DNA of 64,000 nucleotides from Prochlorothrix hollandica PCC 9006 = CALU 1027 (GTDB taxonomy: Bacteria; Cyanobacteriota; Cyanobacteriia; Prochlorotrichales; Prochlorotrichaceae). Both the position numbers and the translations under genes were made by a program. The stretch lies in the NCBI RefSeq assembly GCF_000332315.1, contig NZ_KB235941.1, forward strand, positions 484,259-548,258, given 5' to 3'. The notes below the pieces were generated by a model, which was not told the origin of the DNA, made no database searches, and worked only from the letters and a program-made list of their open reading frames with translations. Shown here piece after piece: positions 33,508-42,950 of the stretch. Each line of letters opens with the position of its first letter. Within the stretch, counting starts at the first letter, position 1.

Positions 33508-34920
33508 CTACAGAGTGTCGATGGCCTCGAACTCAAACTTGATTTCCTTCCACAGTTCGCAAGCCACAGCCAGCTCAGGACTCCACTTGCAAGCCTCGCG
33601 GATGACATCGCCACCTTCACGCATGAGGTCGCGGCCTTCGTTACGGGCTTGGATACAGGCTTCCAGGGCAACCCGGTTAGCCGTTGCACCAGGCGCGTTA
33701 CCCCAGGGGTGACCCAAGGTACCACCACCAAACTGGAGGCAAGAGTCATCGCCGAAGATTTCCACCAGGGCGGGCATGTGCCACACGTGGATACCACCGG
33801 AAGCTACGGGCATGACACCAGGCATGGAAGCCCAATCCTGGGTGAAGAACACACCGCGTGAGCGATCTTCTTCAATGTGATCTTCCCGCATCAGGTCCAC
33901 AAAACCGAGGGTGATGTCCTTCTCACCTTCCAGTTTGCCCACCACGGTACCGGAGTGGAGGTGGTCACCACCGGACAGACGCAGACACTTGGCTAACACG
34001 CGGAAGTGAATCCCGTGGATGCGCTGACGGTCAATCACAGCGTGCATGGCGCGGTGAATGTGGAGCAGCAGGCCGTTGTCGCGGCAATAGTGGGCCAGGG
34101 TGGTGTTGGCGGTGAAACCACCGGTCAGGAAGTCATGCATGATGATGGGGGTGCCAATTTCCTTGGCAAACTCGGCCCGCTTCAGCATTTCTTCGCAGGT
34201 GGCGGCGGTTACGTTGAGGTAGTGACCTTTGACTTCACCGGTTTCAGCCTGGGCTTTCTCAATGGCTTCCTGCACAAAGAGGAAGCGATCGCGCCAGCGC
34301 ATGAAGGGCTGGGAGTTGATGTTCTCGTCGTCTTTGGTGAAGTCCAGACCACCCCGGAGACACTCGTAAACGGCACGACCGTAGTTCTTGGCAGACAGAC
34401 CGAGCTTGGGCTTGATGGTACAACCCAACAGGGGACGACCATACTTGTTCAAGCGATCGCGCTCCACCTGAATCCCGTGGGGAGGACCTTGGAAGGTCTT
34501 GACCAGGGCGATGGGGAAGCGGATATCTTCCAAACGCAGGGCACGCAGGGCTTTGAAGCCAAACACGTTACCGACGATGGAGGTCAGAATGTTGGTGACA
34601 GAACCTTCTTCAAAAAGGTCCAAGGGATAGGCCACAAAGCAGAAGTACTGGTTGTCTTCACCCGGCACTGGCTCCACTTCATAGCAACGACCTTTGTAGC
34701 GATCGAGGTCGGTCAGAAGGTCAGTCCAAACGGTGGTCCAGGTACCGGTGGAAGATTCAGCAGCAACCGCAGCACCAGCTTCTTCGGGGGGGACACCGGG
34801 CTGGGGGGTCATGCGGAAACAAGCCAGCAGGTCTGTGTCCTTGGGGGTGTATTCGGGGGTGTAGTAGGTCAGGCGGTAGTCTTTTACACCGGCCTGATAG
34901 CCTTTGGTCTGTACTGCCAT
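33508..34920 (-). CDS. rbcL: Ribulose-1,5-bisphosphate carboxylase/oxygenase large subunit (form IB)
   Basis: 470 residues. The carbamylated lysine is in [12 protein letters not shown]; loop 6 is [13 protein letters not shown]-terminal [18 protein letters not shown] and the terminal [16 protein letters not shown] are form I. Strong Shine-Dalgarno AAGGAG 7 nt before the ATG. It is the downstream part of the ccm-rbc run, but 1.2 kb of spacer separates it from ccmO, so it probably also has its own promoter in the AT-rich stretch 35200-35470. No anomalies in active-site residues noted. Confidence 0.99.
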
Positions 34921-35538
34921 TGGATATCTCCTTGAATTTCAGCGATCACCGCAGCACGAAAGAAAGGCCATAGGACTTGACTGCGGCATCAAACATCGGT
35001 TATGGGCACAAAAAATCTGAAATCGATGAGGTAACCGGAGCCACCTCCACTGGACGGGTCAACAACTGGGCTTGCCTCAGCAATCGCATCGCAGTGATGA
35101 TGTTACTGCCCCAGTTCCCACTCCATAAAAATTTAAGTTTGTTTGAGTTCCGGAGCGATTTAAGTCCCCTAGAACCCCAACAAGTTAGCAGTCTCCACCA
35201 ATAAAGCTAAGGAATCAAAATGTTGATTAACTTAACGTTACCAAGAGAGTGAAGCCTAGAAAAAAATGACCTGGGAAATACCAAAGAGACTCTAGATTCC
35301 CACAGAATTTTTTTTAGATGTTTAGGTCGATACTCCTAAACACTCAGTCCCATTACTTGCTCATCAATTAAGGTATCACGAGACGATCATTTTTAATTAA
35401 GATTTTCTCGATCGCCCGGTTAGAAGTCCTGGGGTCACTGATTAGGATTACTAACGTTACGATTTACAAAGAGGGGATCAAACTGTGCTCTATCCATCTG
35501 TTCAGCCCGATCCAGGGTTCCAGTGGTCAATCGCCATT
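34921..35538 (-). promoter_or_regulatory. rbcL upstream region (AT-rich, probable promoter)
   Basis: No gene supported. The stretch 35200-35470 is distinctly AT-richer than the surroundings (ATTTTTAATTAAGATTTT at about 35389; GAATTTTTTTTAGATG at about 35306), as expected for a strong promoter/regulator region ahead of rbcL on the minus strand. I could not identify a confident LysR-type or NtcA box by eye. Confidence 0.5.
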
Positions 35539-35703
35539 GCAATGAGGGTTTCAGGCTTCAGAAAACAGACCTGATGGCAATGGGAGAGGGTCTATTTCAC
35601 CTGGGCAGATTCCCCGATTTTGGTAGGGGCAATCCCCCCGTGGTTGCCCCGGTTGGGGGTCGCCAAGAGGGTCGGCACGGGGGCGAGAACCCGACCCGAG
35701 GTC
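35539..35703 (+). mobile_element. Family 3 element, left-truncated copy
   Basis: Begins inside the element at AATGAGGGTTTCAGGCTTCA and runs to CCCGAGGTC where the next copy starts. Shares TAGGGGCAATCCCCCCGTGG and AGAGGGTCGGCACGGGGGC with copies at 35704, 55737 and 58107. Confidence 0.85.
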
Positions 35704-35990
35704 GTAATTATTCAGGGGGTCACGGGAGAATGAGGGTTTCAGGCTTCAGAAAACAGACCTGATGGCAATGGGAGAGGGTCTATTTCACCTTGGCAGATTC
35801 CCCGATTTTGGTAGGGGCAATCCCCCCGTGGTTGCCCCGGTTGTGGGTCGCGAAGAGGGTCGGCACGGGGGCACGACCCCTACCCGAGGTCGAGGGTTCC
35901 AAGGTGAAATGCACCCCGTTGATCCGGCTCTGACCGGCGATCGTCGGGCTGAAACCCTACTAACTTCGTCTCCCCCCCCTGAATAGTGAC
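35704..35990 (+). mobile_element. Family 3 element, full copy (287 bp, IS66-type ends)
   Basis: Ends GTAATTATTCAGGGGG ... CCCCCCTGAATAGTGAC are inverted repeats. Interior: AATGAGGGTTTCAGGC near the left and GGGCTGAAACCCTAC near the right (subterminal inversion), and the palindromic GGGGCAATCCCCCCGTGGTT block. No transposase; too short to be autonomous. Confidence 0.88.
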
Positions 35991-36020
35991 CGATAACCCT
36001 GATTCTTACATTGGCAACGA

Positions 36021-36094
36021 GTGACCAGAGTTTAGGAACCAGAGTTTAGGAACCAGAGTTTAGGAACCAGAGTTTAGGAACCAGAGTTTAGGAA
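36021..36094. repeat. 14-bp tandem repeat CCAGAGTTTAGGAA, five to six copies
   Basis: Perfect 14-mers lie between the family 3 element and the ccmO stop codon, i.e. immediately downstream of ccmO. Confidence 0.93.
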
Positions 36095-36149
36095 CCGGTG
36101 ACCCGTTGGCAACGCCAGTCCCAGGACTCCAGTGATTCCAGGACTCCAG

Positions 36150-36944
36150 TTATTCCAGAGTGCGGAAGGGCGATTGGGGCTTTTCCACTTCCACCTCGGC
36201 AACGGCCTCGATCGCCACCGCTTCCTGTTGCATCGCCGCCGGTAACTTCTGTAATTGGGGGATTTCCACCAACTCCCGCTCTTGAACCGGGGTGCGCTTC
36301 GGCAACTGTAGGGGCTGGAGCCGATCGATCTCCAGTGCCTGATGGGGACGGGGCAAGGTGCGCATCAGATCCTCCAGGGGTCGAGGAATAACCATAATGG
36401 CATGGAGTTCGCCAATGCGTTCCGCCTCATACATCCCCGCTTCCACCGCCATGGTCACATCCGCCACCCGACCCTGGATAATGGCCGTACAGAGACCACT
36501 ACCGGTTTTCTCATAGGTCAGCAGTTCCACATTGGCCGACTTCAGCATGGCATCCGCTGCGGCCACCATGGGGGGAAAACCACGGGTTTCCACCAGACCA
36601 ATGGCCCCCAAAGCCTTGAAATTACCTTGGGTTTGGGCATAGGCCGCAAAATGGGCACTAATGGGCAGGACCAACTCCAAGTTGGGCAGGGGACGGGGCA
36701 ACATCATGCTGGAAATAAACTGACCAAACTGCTCAGCCGTTTCCTTACCCGTTTGCACCGCCAGTCGCACATCCGCATAGGGTCCCCGCACCACGGCAGT
36801 ACAGTAACCACTCCCCGTTTTCTCGTAGCCCACCAACACCACCCCCGATGATTTCAGCATCATGTCAGCGGTGCCAATCATGGCAGGAAAACTGCGGGTG
36901 CAAACTAAGCCAAGGGCACCCATGTCCGGGGATTGGATTTCCAT
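36150..36944 (-). CDS. ccmO: Carboxysome shell protein CcmO (tandem BMC domains)
   Basis: 264 residues from the ATG at 36944, which has CAGGAG 8 nt upstream; an upstream in-frame start at 37031 lacks support. Two BMC (Pfam00936-type) domains: ALGLVCTRSFPAMIGTADMM with YEKTGSGYCTAVVRG, and ALGAIGLVETRGFPPMVAAA with YEKTGSGLCTAIIQG. Forms a pseudohexameric trimer in the beta-carboxysome shell. The last 55 residues (after PRPHQALEIDRLQ) are a Glu/Pro/Gln-rich tail. Next gene upstream in the operon is ccmN, with a MITE in the spacer. Confidence 0.96.
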   Translation of the reverse strand: MEIQSPDMGALGLVCTRSFPAMIGTADMMLKSSGVVLVGYEKTGSGYCTAVVRGPYADVRLAVQTGKETAEQFGQFISSMMLPRPLPNLELVLPISAHFAAYAQTQGNFKALGAIGLVETRGFPPMVAAADAMLKSANVELLTYEKTGSGLCTAIIQGRVADVTMAVEAGMYEAERIGELHAIMVIPRPLEDLMRTLPRPHQALEIDRLQPLQLPKRTPVQERELVEIPQLQKLPAAMQQEAVAIEAVAEVEVEKPQSPFRTLE

Positions 36945-37112
36945 AACAAACTCCTGGATGAGGGAATAGCGACAGGGGAAGAGGGGGTGATGTTGACAGA
37001 TGCGTAAACGACACCAAAACGCTAAACCCAAGGGTCAAGGATATCAATGCAAGGATATCAACGGGTCTTGGGGCAATGCCCTGCGCTCCCCCATCCTAAC
37101 AGGAGCATTTCA

Positions 37113-37210
37113 CAGCAACCCTAAATCAGTTGTAAGGACTCGATCTCTGAAACCCCTTGGGTGGTGTGCGCCCTCCGGGGGCACACCACACGACCCATTG
37201 AGGACTGCTG
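37113..37210 (-). mobile_element. Family 1 MITE, copy 5, in the ccmN-ccmO spacer
   Basis: CAGCAACCCTAAATCAG ... TTGAGGACTGCTG, 98 bp, flanks CA/CA (decayed or unduplicated TA). Internal hairpin GTGGTGTGCGCCC-TCC-GGGGGCACACCACAC has one mismatch. In the operon transcript it would fold between ccmN and ccmO. Confidence 0.9.
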
Positions 37211-37241
37211 CAGTCCGTAGGGGATGTTTAGAAACAGGGTT

Positions 37242-38510
37242 TTAGGGATCACCAGGGGGAATGGGGTGATCCGGAAACAGGGAAAACCGCATTTGCAGGA
37301 AATAATCGCGACCGTAGACCACACGGGGTTGATCAGGTTTGGAGATGGCCGAGTCGGGTTTTTGGCTGTGAGTGGGGACTGGGCTAGGCACCTGAGGGGG
37401 GGGATCTGTCGGAGGAACCGAGAGATCGACCTGGGCATAAAACGAGTTGCGGCCCTGGGACGGCGGCGCTTTCGGATCGGGCGCTGAAGTTTGCGGCCTG
37501 TGGTGATGGAAGGCTGAGGTACCTGGATCGGCACCGCCATAGCCCTGAACTGTCGGTCCTTGGGGAATGGAGGGGTGACGATCGGGCGCGGGGTCTGGCT
37601 CCCTGGAGTCCGAATGCCCAGTTTTCTCCGGCGTAGCCCGCTGATTGTGGCTAAAGTGGTTCGATGCTGGGGTTTGGGATCCCATAGCAGTGGCAGAGGC
37701 TACCCCAGGGGCGTGGGGGCTATAGAACTGGGAACCTGTGCCCATGGAAATTTTAGGTGGGGGTTGGGCCACGGGGGTGGGCTGGGGATCGGGGGTCTCG
37801 GTGGCCCAGGGATCAGGGCTAGGGGATACAGTGCCCCCAGGGTTAGGGGCGACAGTCGGGTGGGGGGGAGCCGTGGGAGTTGGGGCACTGGTTTGAGGGG
37901 GGGATTGCTGCGATCGCTGCGATCGATCACCATCATCCTCCCCCATAGCCCTGCCGTCCCACGCTTCATAGCCTCGATTGAAACTGCGATCGCCCTGGGA
38001 TTCAGCCGGAGAGGGGGTTGACCGGGCATGACCTCGATCCATACCTCGATCTATACCTCGATCCATCGGTGTCGGGGGTGGGGGTGTCGGGGCTGGAGGT
38101 ATGGGGGCTGGAGGTATAGGGGCTGGAGGTATGGGGGCTGGAGGTTGTAGGACCACCGCTTCCGGCCCAACACTGACCACAGACCCAGGGGCAATAATGG
38201 CTCCCTGGGGAATGGACTGCTCAAACACCGTCGTTGATGCCCCCACACAGGCATGGGCACCAATGGTTCCTTGGCCCACCACCAATACCCCAGCCCCCAG
38301 GGTGACTCCGGCTTCCACAGTAATGTCTCCCCCTTGGGCGTGGAGAATGACCCCCATCCCCAGGCAAACTCCGGGGGCGATCGTGATGCGGCTACCGATA
38401 TCCGCCAGTAACACCACCCCCGCCGCCATAACCACATCCGCCGCCACCACCACATCACCTTGGACTTGGCATTCCGTTGCTATGGGGGGGTGGAGGGTAG
38501 GAAGGTGCAT
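37242..38510 (-). CDS. ccmN: Carboxysome assembly protein CcmN with unusually long linker
   Basis: 422 residues; CcmN is typically 160-250. Residues 1-120 form a left-handed beta-helix of hexapeptide repeats (VQGDVVVAADVVMAAGVVL; GAHACVGASTTVFE). Then more than 270 residues of Pro/Ser/Thr-rich linker, including APIPP pentapeptide repeats. The C-terminus VVYGRDYFLQMRFSLFPD is the CcmN encapsulation peptide that binds the shell, while the N-terminal domain binds CcmM. Shine-Dalgarno AGGAG 9 nt before the ATG. Follows ccmM by 35 bp, so cotranscribed. Confidence 0.93.
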   Translation of the reverse strand: MHLPTLHPPIATECQVQGDVVVAADVVMAAGVVLLADIGSRITIAPGVCLGMGVILHAQGGDITVEAGVTLGAGVLVVGQGTIGAHACVGASTTVFEQSIPQGAIIAPGSVVSVGPEAVVLQPPAPIPPAPIPPAPIPPAPTPPPPTPMDRGIDRGMDRGHARSTPSPAESQGDRSFNRGYEAWDGRAMGEDDGDRSQRSQQSPPQTSAPTPTAPPHPTVAPNPGGTVSPSPDPWATETPDPQPTPVAQPPPKISMGTGSQFYSPHAPGVASATAMGSQTPASNHFSHNQRATPEKTGHSDSREPDPAPDRHPSIPQGPTVQGYGGADPGTSAFHHHRPQTSAPDPKAPPSQGRNSFYAQVDLSVPPTDPPPQVPSPVPTHSQKPDSAISKPDQPRVVYGRDYFLQMRFSLFPDHPIPPGDP

Positions 38511-38545
38511 AGTCGTGGCTCCTGAACAGATGATTAGGCCAGTCC

Positions 38546-40246
38546 CTAGGGACGTTGAATAATCACTTGTCCCACCCGGCGTTTAGCCTGGGGATCAACC
38601 CCCACTAAACGAACATAATTCCCTGAATGGGTGGAAAGCACCGTCGAAATAGAGCCAAGTACCTGGTCGCCCCGGCCTTCCAGAGTGCCGTGGGTTTGCC
38701 AGGAACCGGTCTTGAAGCGACGCTTATCGGCATACTCCGCACTGATGCGGTAGCCTTGGCCCAGCCAACCCCGCACCTGGTTTGCGGTCTCACCACTGAG
38801 ACCGGACACGGATCCACCGCCATAGCCGTTGCTGCTGGCTCCGTTGCTGGCTCCGTTGCTGGCTCCGTTGCTGCTATAGGTCGATCCTTTACTGGCGGCA
38901 GTCGTGGCCACGGGCTTACCATCGGGCCGGTGGATCAGCACTTCTGCAACCCGCCGCTTAGCCAAGGGATCCACAGCAATCAAACGCACATATTCGCCGC
39001 TATACTGCTGCATGGCACTATCCAGGGCTGCCATGACTTGATTAAAGTTGCTGGACTCAATAACAGCGCCCACTTGCCAGGAACTGGTCTTAAAGCGGCG
39101 CTTATCGGCGTGTTCCGTGGTAATGCGGCAACCCTGTTGCAATAAGCCCCGCACCTGGTCTGCTAAGCTACCGCCACCGTTACTGGTGCCAGCGGTGCTG
39201 CTGCGGTGGCCGTTGCTAGCACTGGGAGCTGCTACGCTCACCGTGCCACGGGTTGATAAAGATGTGGGCTTGCCATCAGGCCGTTGGATCAAGACTTCCA
39301 GAACCCGGCGACGGGCTTGGACATCAATGCCCAACAGTCGGACATATTCGCCCTGATGCTCCTGAAGACAGCCGCTGAGGGCGCTTAAGACCTGTCCTTC
39401 ATTTTTAGACTCAATGGGGGCGCAGCTTTCCCAGGAGCTAGTCTTAAAACGACGGGGTGTGGCGTGTTCTGTGCCGATTCGATAGCCCTGGGCCAACAGA
39501 CTGCGCACCTGGCTGATCAAAGCGGGGCTTAAGCCATAACCGTTATTCATGGTGTTTGTCGTTCCGTTAATAGATTCTTCTAAGCCGTGGGTTCCTGGGG
39601 TTGAACCCTGGAAAGTTTGGGATAATCCTGCACGGATGGGGTTAATACAGGCGGAACTGCGGGCACAGTGATAGCCTGCCAATAACGCTTCATTAATCCC
39701 CACCACATGGTGGGCGAAATCTTTATCTTCCTGCCGCACATCCGGCAGGCGATCGGCCTGTTGCTGGCTGGTGATAATAGCCCCTGACGGCACATATTTG
39801 CCCGGTGGAATTTCCACATCTTGAATCAGGGCGTGCATCATCACAATGCAGCCATGGCCAACTCTGGCGTTGAACACCGTCGATCGAAAGCCAATGAAGC
39901 ATTCATCCCCCACATAGGCAGGGCCATGGATCAAGGCTTTGTGGGTCAGGGACGAGTCACGGCCCACCCAGACGGAATATTCCTTTTGATCATCCCCCAA
40001 CACCCGCCCCTGCTCTAGGCCATGGATCACGACACCATCTTGAATATTGGTGCTGGAGCCAATGTGGAACGGTGCTCCCTCGTCGGCACGAATGGAGGTA
40101 CCCGGCGCAATCAGTACGTTTTCCCCAATCCAAACATCACCGATGACATTGGAAAAGGCGTGAACATAAGCTGATCCATCAATTTGAGGCTCAGCTAAGC
40201 CCCTAGACCAGGGTGTTGGGGGAGCTGCAGAGCTATAACCAGCCAT
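38546..40246 (-). CDS. ccmM: Carboxysome scaffold protein CcmM (gamma-CA domain plus three SSUL domains)
   Basis: 566 residues. Residues about 15-190: gamma-carbonic-anhydrase beta-helix with metal-site histidines in VVIHG and THKALIHG. Then three Rubisco-small-subunit-like modules, each with [27 protein letters not shown]: about residues 237, 350 and 475. They link Rubisco into the carboxysome matrix. A Met at 39550-39548 ([11 protein letters not shown]) just before SSUL1 would give a product of 334 residues (about 35 kDa), matching the known M35 short form, although its Shine-Dalgarno is weak. GAGGAG precedes the full-length ATG. Confidence 0.96.
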   Translation of the reverse strand: MAGYSSAAPPTPWSRGLAEPQIDGSAYVHAFSNVIGDVWIGENVLIAPGTSIRADEGAPFHIGSSTNIQDGVVIHGLEQGRVLGDDQKEYSVWVGRDSSLTHKALIHGPAYVGDECFIGFRSTVFNARVGHGCIVMMHALIQDVEIPPGKYVPSGAIITSQQQADRLPDVRQEDKDFAHHVVGINEALLAGYHCARSSACINPIRAGLSQTFQGSTPGTHGLEESINGTTNTMNNGYGLSPALISQVRSLLAQGYRIGTEHATPRRFKTSSWESCAPIESKNEGQVLSALSGCLQEHQGEYVRLLGIDVQARRRVLEVLIQRPDGKPTSLSTRGTVSVAAPSASNGHRSSTAGTSNGGGSLADQVRGLLQQGCRITTEHADKRRFKTSSWQVGAVIESSNFNQVMAALDSAMQQYSGEYVRLIAVDPLAKRRVAEVLIHRPDGKPVATTAASKGSTYSSNGASNGASNGASSNGYGGGSVSGLSGETANQVRGWLGQGYRISAEYADKRRFKTGSWQTHGTLEGRGDQVLGSISTVLSTHSGNYVRLVGVDPQAKRRVGQVIIQRP

Positions 40247-40305
40247 AAGTGCTCCTCTCTAAAACTGCAATTAAGACAACTGGAATCCAAGGTTTGAGTG
40301 GGTAT

Positions 40306-40410
40306 CAACTCAAGCCGGGACCATGGGACGCGGAGCGCCTTAAGCCGGAACCATGGGGCACGGAGCGCCCCACTGTTCTGTTAATCTTGTCCCGCTTACA
40401 GCGGAAACCC
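40306..40410 (+). repeat. Family 2 palindromic element, internally duplicated copy
   Basis: Two palindromic halves, ACTCAAGCCGGGACCATGGG / CGCGGAGCGCC and TTAAGCCGGAACCATGGGGC / ACGGAGCGCCCCACTG, then TTAATCTTGTCCCGC and GCGGAAACCC. Lies between ccmL and ccmM. The rest of the 586-bp spacer (40247-40832) holds no gene I can support. Confidence 0.8.
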
Positions 40411-40832
40411 GTTTGAGTCAGGCTTGAGTCAGGTTTAATCACCTAGGATTCCCTGAACCCATGGGCAACGTTGGGTTTAATTCTGCTGAATTCTGAATTT
40501 AAAGTTTCTTTTCCTAGGCATTGCCCATCAATCCCCTGGGTCATCAACGCCACAAGCGGCGATCTAACCCAGCACAGCATCCAGCGAGGACAGTTTGGAC
40601 GACTGACCTAGGGACCGAGGATGGACGATGGGCTGTCTGACGACCCTATATCCCTGTGTCCCCCATTAGCCTGAGTCCCCAACGGATCTAGCGCAGGTCA
40701 TCACAGGAAATTGTCTAGGACGTTGTTACAATCTCCAGGGTTGAACTGGGGATTTTTCAAGGTGTCCCTTGAGGTCAACGGGCCAGGGATGAACGAATCG
40801 TCAGCCATTAAATCCTAAAAGCCGGTTTTGCC

Positions 40833-41132
40833 CTAATTTTGATCGCGTTTGCTATAAAGCGGTTGGTTAGAGAGGGTTACGGTGTCAATAATAGCGATGA
40901 TGGCTGCATCCACCGGGCGATCGGTACAGTCCCGCACATGGCGAGTCTGACTGCCCCGACTGACTAACACCCACTCATCTAAACCAGCCCCCACCATATC
41001 AGCGGCAACTTCATATTCAGGGGTGATTTCACCCGTTTGATCAACAAACTGAACCACTAACAGTTTGACACCCTGAAGACTAGGCTCCTTATAGGTGCTG
41101 ACTACAGTGCCACGAACCCTGGCAATACGCAT
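40833..41132 (-). CDS. ccmL: Carboxysome vertex protein CcmL
   Basis: 99 residues. MRIARVRGTVVSTYKEPSLQ, GVKLLVVQF, the AADMVGAGLDEWVLVSRGSQ block with the conserved G-S-(S/Q) turn, and VDAAIIAIIDTV define the CcmL/EutN family that forms pentamers at shell vertices. Weak Shine-Dalgarno. Between ccmK and ccmM as in other beta-carboxysome operons. Confidence 0.97.
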   Translation of the reverse strand: MRIARVRGTVVSTYKEPSLQGVKLLVVQFVDQTGEITPEYEVAADMVGAGLDEWVLVSRGSQTRHVRDCTDRPVDAAIIAIIDTVTLSNQPLYSKRDQN

Positions 41133-41326
41133 TAATTTTTAGGGCAAATGTACTTTTTTAGATAGTTGGGAACCTTGGGCCAATGGTCGTTACTAACCCT
41201 GGGCAGCGAATACCTTCGGGCTGGTTGCGGTGGCCACACCTCTGGCAACGGTCATGGATGGCAATGAGGGATGCATAGGCATAGGCATAGCCCTAGCCAA
41301 CACCCTAAGGGGTTGAACCACGACGC

Positions 41327-41382
41327 TAGACTGACGACGCTAGACTGACGACGCTAGACTGACGACGCTAGACTAGCGACGA
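41327..41382. repeat. 14-bp tandem repeat CGACGCTAGACTGA, four copies
   Basis: The last unit overlaps the 3' end of the ccmK gene ending at 41373; on the coding strand the repeat borders the Arg-rich C-terminus (IVRR) and stop codon. Confidence 0.88.
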
Positions 41383-41705
41383 ACAATTCTAGAGGTGCTG
41401 TCCCGGAACTGCTCTACGGCTTCGGTGTAACGAATGGGCAGCACATATTCCAGGTTTTCGTGGGGACGGGCAATGATGTGGTGGGACAAAACTTGACCCC
41501 CCTGTACCCGCTTAACCGACTCAATACCGGCGGCCACAGAAGCTTGCACTTCCGAGACATTGCCTCGAATGATGACGGTCACGCGACCACTACCAATTTT
41601 TTCGTAACCCACAAGGGTGACGCGGGCTGCTTTGACCATGGCATCTGATGCTTCCACCACAGCGGGGAAGCCCAAGGTCTCGATCATTCCAACTGCGATC
41701 GACAT
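41373..41705 (-). CDS. ccmK1: Carboxysome shell hexamer protein CcmK (CcmK1-like)
   Basis: 110 residues, single BMC domain: [40 protein letters not shown], pore loop region KIGSG, C-terminal [20 protein letters not shown]. Extends 8 residues beyond its neighbour ([10 protein letters not shown]), as CcmK1 does relative to CcmK2. AAGGA Shine-Dalgarno. The two ccmK genes are about 90% identical, a tandem duplication separated by 66 bp. Index 1/2 is by length and position only. Confidence 0.95.
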   Translation of the reverse strand: MSIAVGMIETLGFPAVVEASDAMVKAARVTLVGYEKIGSGRVTVIIRGNVSEVQASVAAGIESVKRVQGGQVLSHHIIARPHENLEYVLPIRYTEAVEQFRDSTSRIVRR

Positions 41706-41771
41706 GGGAAATTTTCCTTGAACAATGGAATCGTCAGAAATGGGCTGGCCTTAGTTACCAACCCATTTGCT

Positions 41772-42080
41772 CTACATACGGAACTGTTCCACAGCTTCGG
41801 TGTAGCGAATGGGAAGGACATATTCCAAGTTCTCATGGGGACGGGCAATAATGTGGTGGGACAGCACCTCACCACCGTGTACCCGCTTCGCAGAGTCAAT
41901 ACCCGCAGACACAGAGGCTTGAACTTCGGATACGTCACCCCGAACGATGACCGTCACCCGACCACTACCAATTTTTTCGTAACCGACAAGGGTGACGCGG
42001 GCAGCTTTAACCATGGCATCCGATGCTTCCACGACGGCGGGGAAGCCTAGGGTTTCGATCATTCCGACTGCGATGGGCAT
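41772..42080 (-). CDS. ccmK2: Carboxysome shell hexamer protein CcmK (CcmK2-like)
   Basis: 102 residues, BMC domain nearly identical to the downstream paralogue (differences such as [18 protein letters not shown] and [26 protein letters not shown]). AAGGAT Shine-Dalgarno before the ATG. It is the first gene of the ccmK-ccmK-ccmL-ccmM-ccmN-ccmO-rbcL-rbcS run and thus lies nearest to the operon promoter. Forms the major facet of the shell. Confidence 0.96.
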   Translation of the reverse strand: MPIAVGMIETLGFPAVVEASDAMVKAARVTLVGYEKIGSGRVTVIVRGDVSEVQASVSAGIDSAKRVHGGEVLSHHIIARPHENLEYVLPIRYTEAVEQFRM

Positions 42081-42781
42081 GGTTCCAAATCCTTAAGCGA
42101 TGAAAATGTTGATGGATTTTTGAGCAAGGGTGTCCACCAAGGGCAAACAGGGGACTGAGCAGAGATCACTCAATCAACTGCTCGATTTTTAGAGGGAGAG
42201 AAAGTCCAGGACTAGGAATCCCAGATGTTGGTCCAGAAGAGGCGCAGTCACCGTGTATCGAGACGAGATCTGCTAGCGTTAAGCTTTGTAAACGGCAAGA
42301 TTCACAAAGACGAAGAGCATGACCTTCCAGATTTCTTAATAAAGAGCATAGATTGATGTGGCTCTATTGCCAACATTGAACTCAATGATGATTTACGATT
42401 CCATACATAAGTTCAGGCAATAGGTATATTTGCCATTTTTCTATGACCCAGGGTCAACTGAACGTTAGCCCCTAGACCATCTCTTACTTTAACAGTTTGA
42501 GGATCACCGGTTCTATCTCTTTTGTTCTGACTCTTTTGTTCTGACTCTTTGGTTCTGACTCTTTGGTTCTGATCAGTCGGGGACCTCGATTCCTGGGGGA
42601 AGGCTGCGCCGCCACCCGCCACCCGCCACCCGCCACTCGCCACTCGCCGCCCGCCACAATTAATCGAGGTGTCCTACCGTCTGCACCTAACTTGATACCC
42701 AACTCACTGGACTGCGATCGCCAGATCCAATCCACCCCTAGCCCCAACCAGACCGTGTTCCCTGGGTTTCCTGAGGATCCA
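42081..42781. other. ccm operon upstream region and repeat debris
   Basis: 42081-42430 is AT-richer and should hold the ccmK promoter (minus strand); no clear box seen. 42480-42575 holds repeated TTTTGTTCTGACTC/TTTGGTTCTGACTC 14-mers, and 42600-42660 seven CGCCACC-type 7-mers followed by the ATCGAGGTG repeat end shared with 25431 and 51775. ORFs here are repeat artefacts. Confidence 0.55.
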
Positions 42782-42879
42782 CAGCAGTCCTCAATGGGTC
42801 GTGTGGTGTGCCCCCGGAGGGGGCACACCACACCAAGGGTTTCAGCCATCGAGTGCCTACAACTGATTTAGGGTTGCTG
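42782..42879 (+). mobile_element. Family 1 MITE, copy 6 (98 bp)
   Basis: CAGCAGTCCTCAATGGG ... TTTAGGGTTGCTG, right flank TA, left flank CA. Hairpin GTGTGGTGTGCCCCC-GGA-GGGGGCACACCACAC is perfect with GGA instead of TCC/TTC in the loop, i.e. the loop is inverted relative to copy 4. Confidence 0.9.
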
Positions 42880-42950
42880 TAGCTGAAATAATGTCATATT
42901 AAGCAGACATCAAAGTTTCGTGAACGTCTTACAGTTCTGACTCAAACACT

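Noticed and set aside
34006..34935. 309-residue ORF antisense to rbcL
   Set aside because: Mirror frame of a highly expressed, codon-biased gene; composition and lack of start signals mark it as a shadow.
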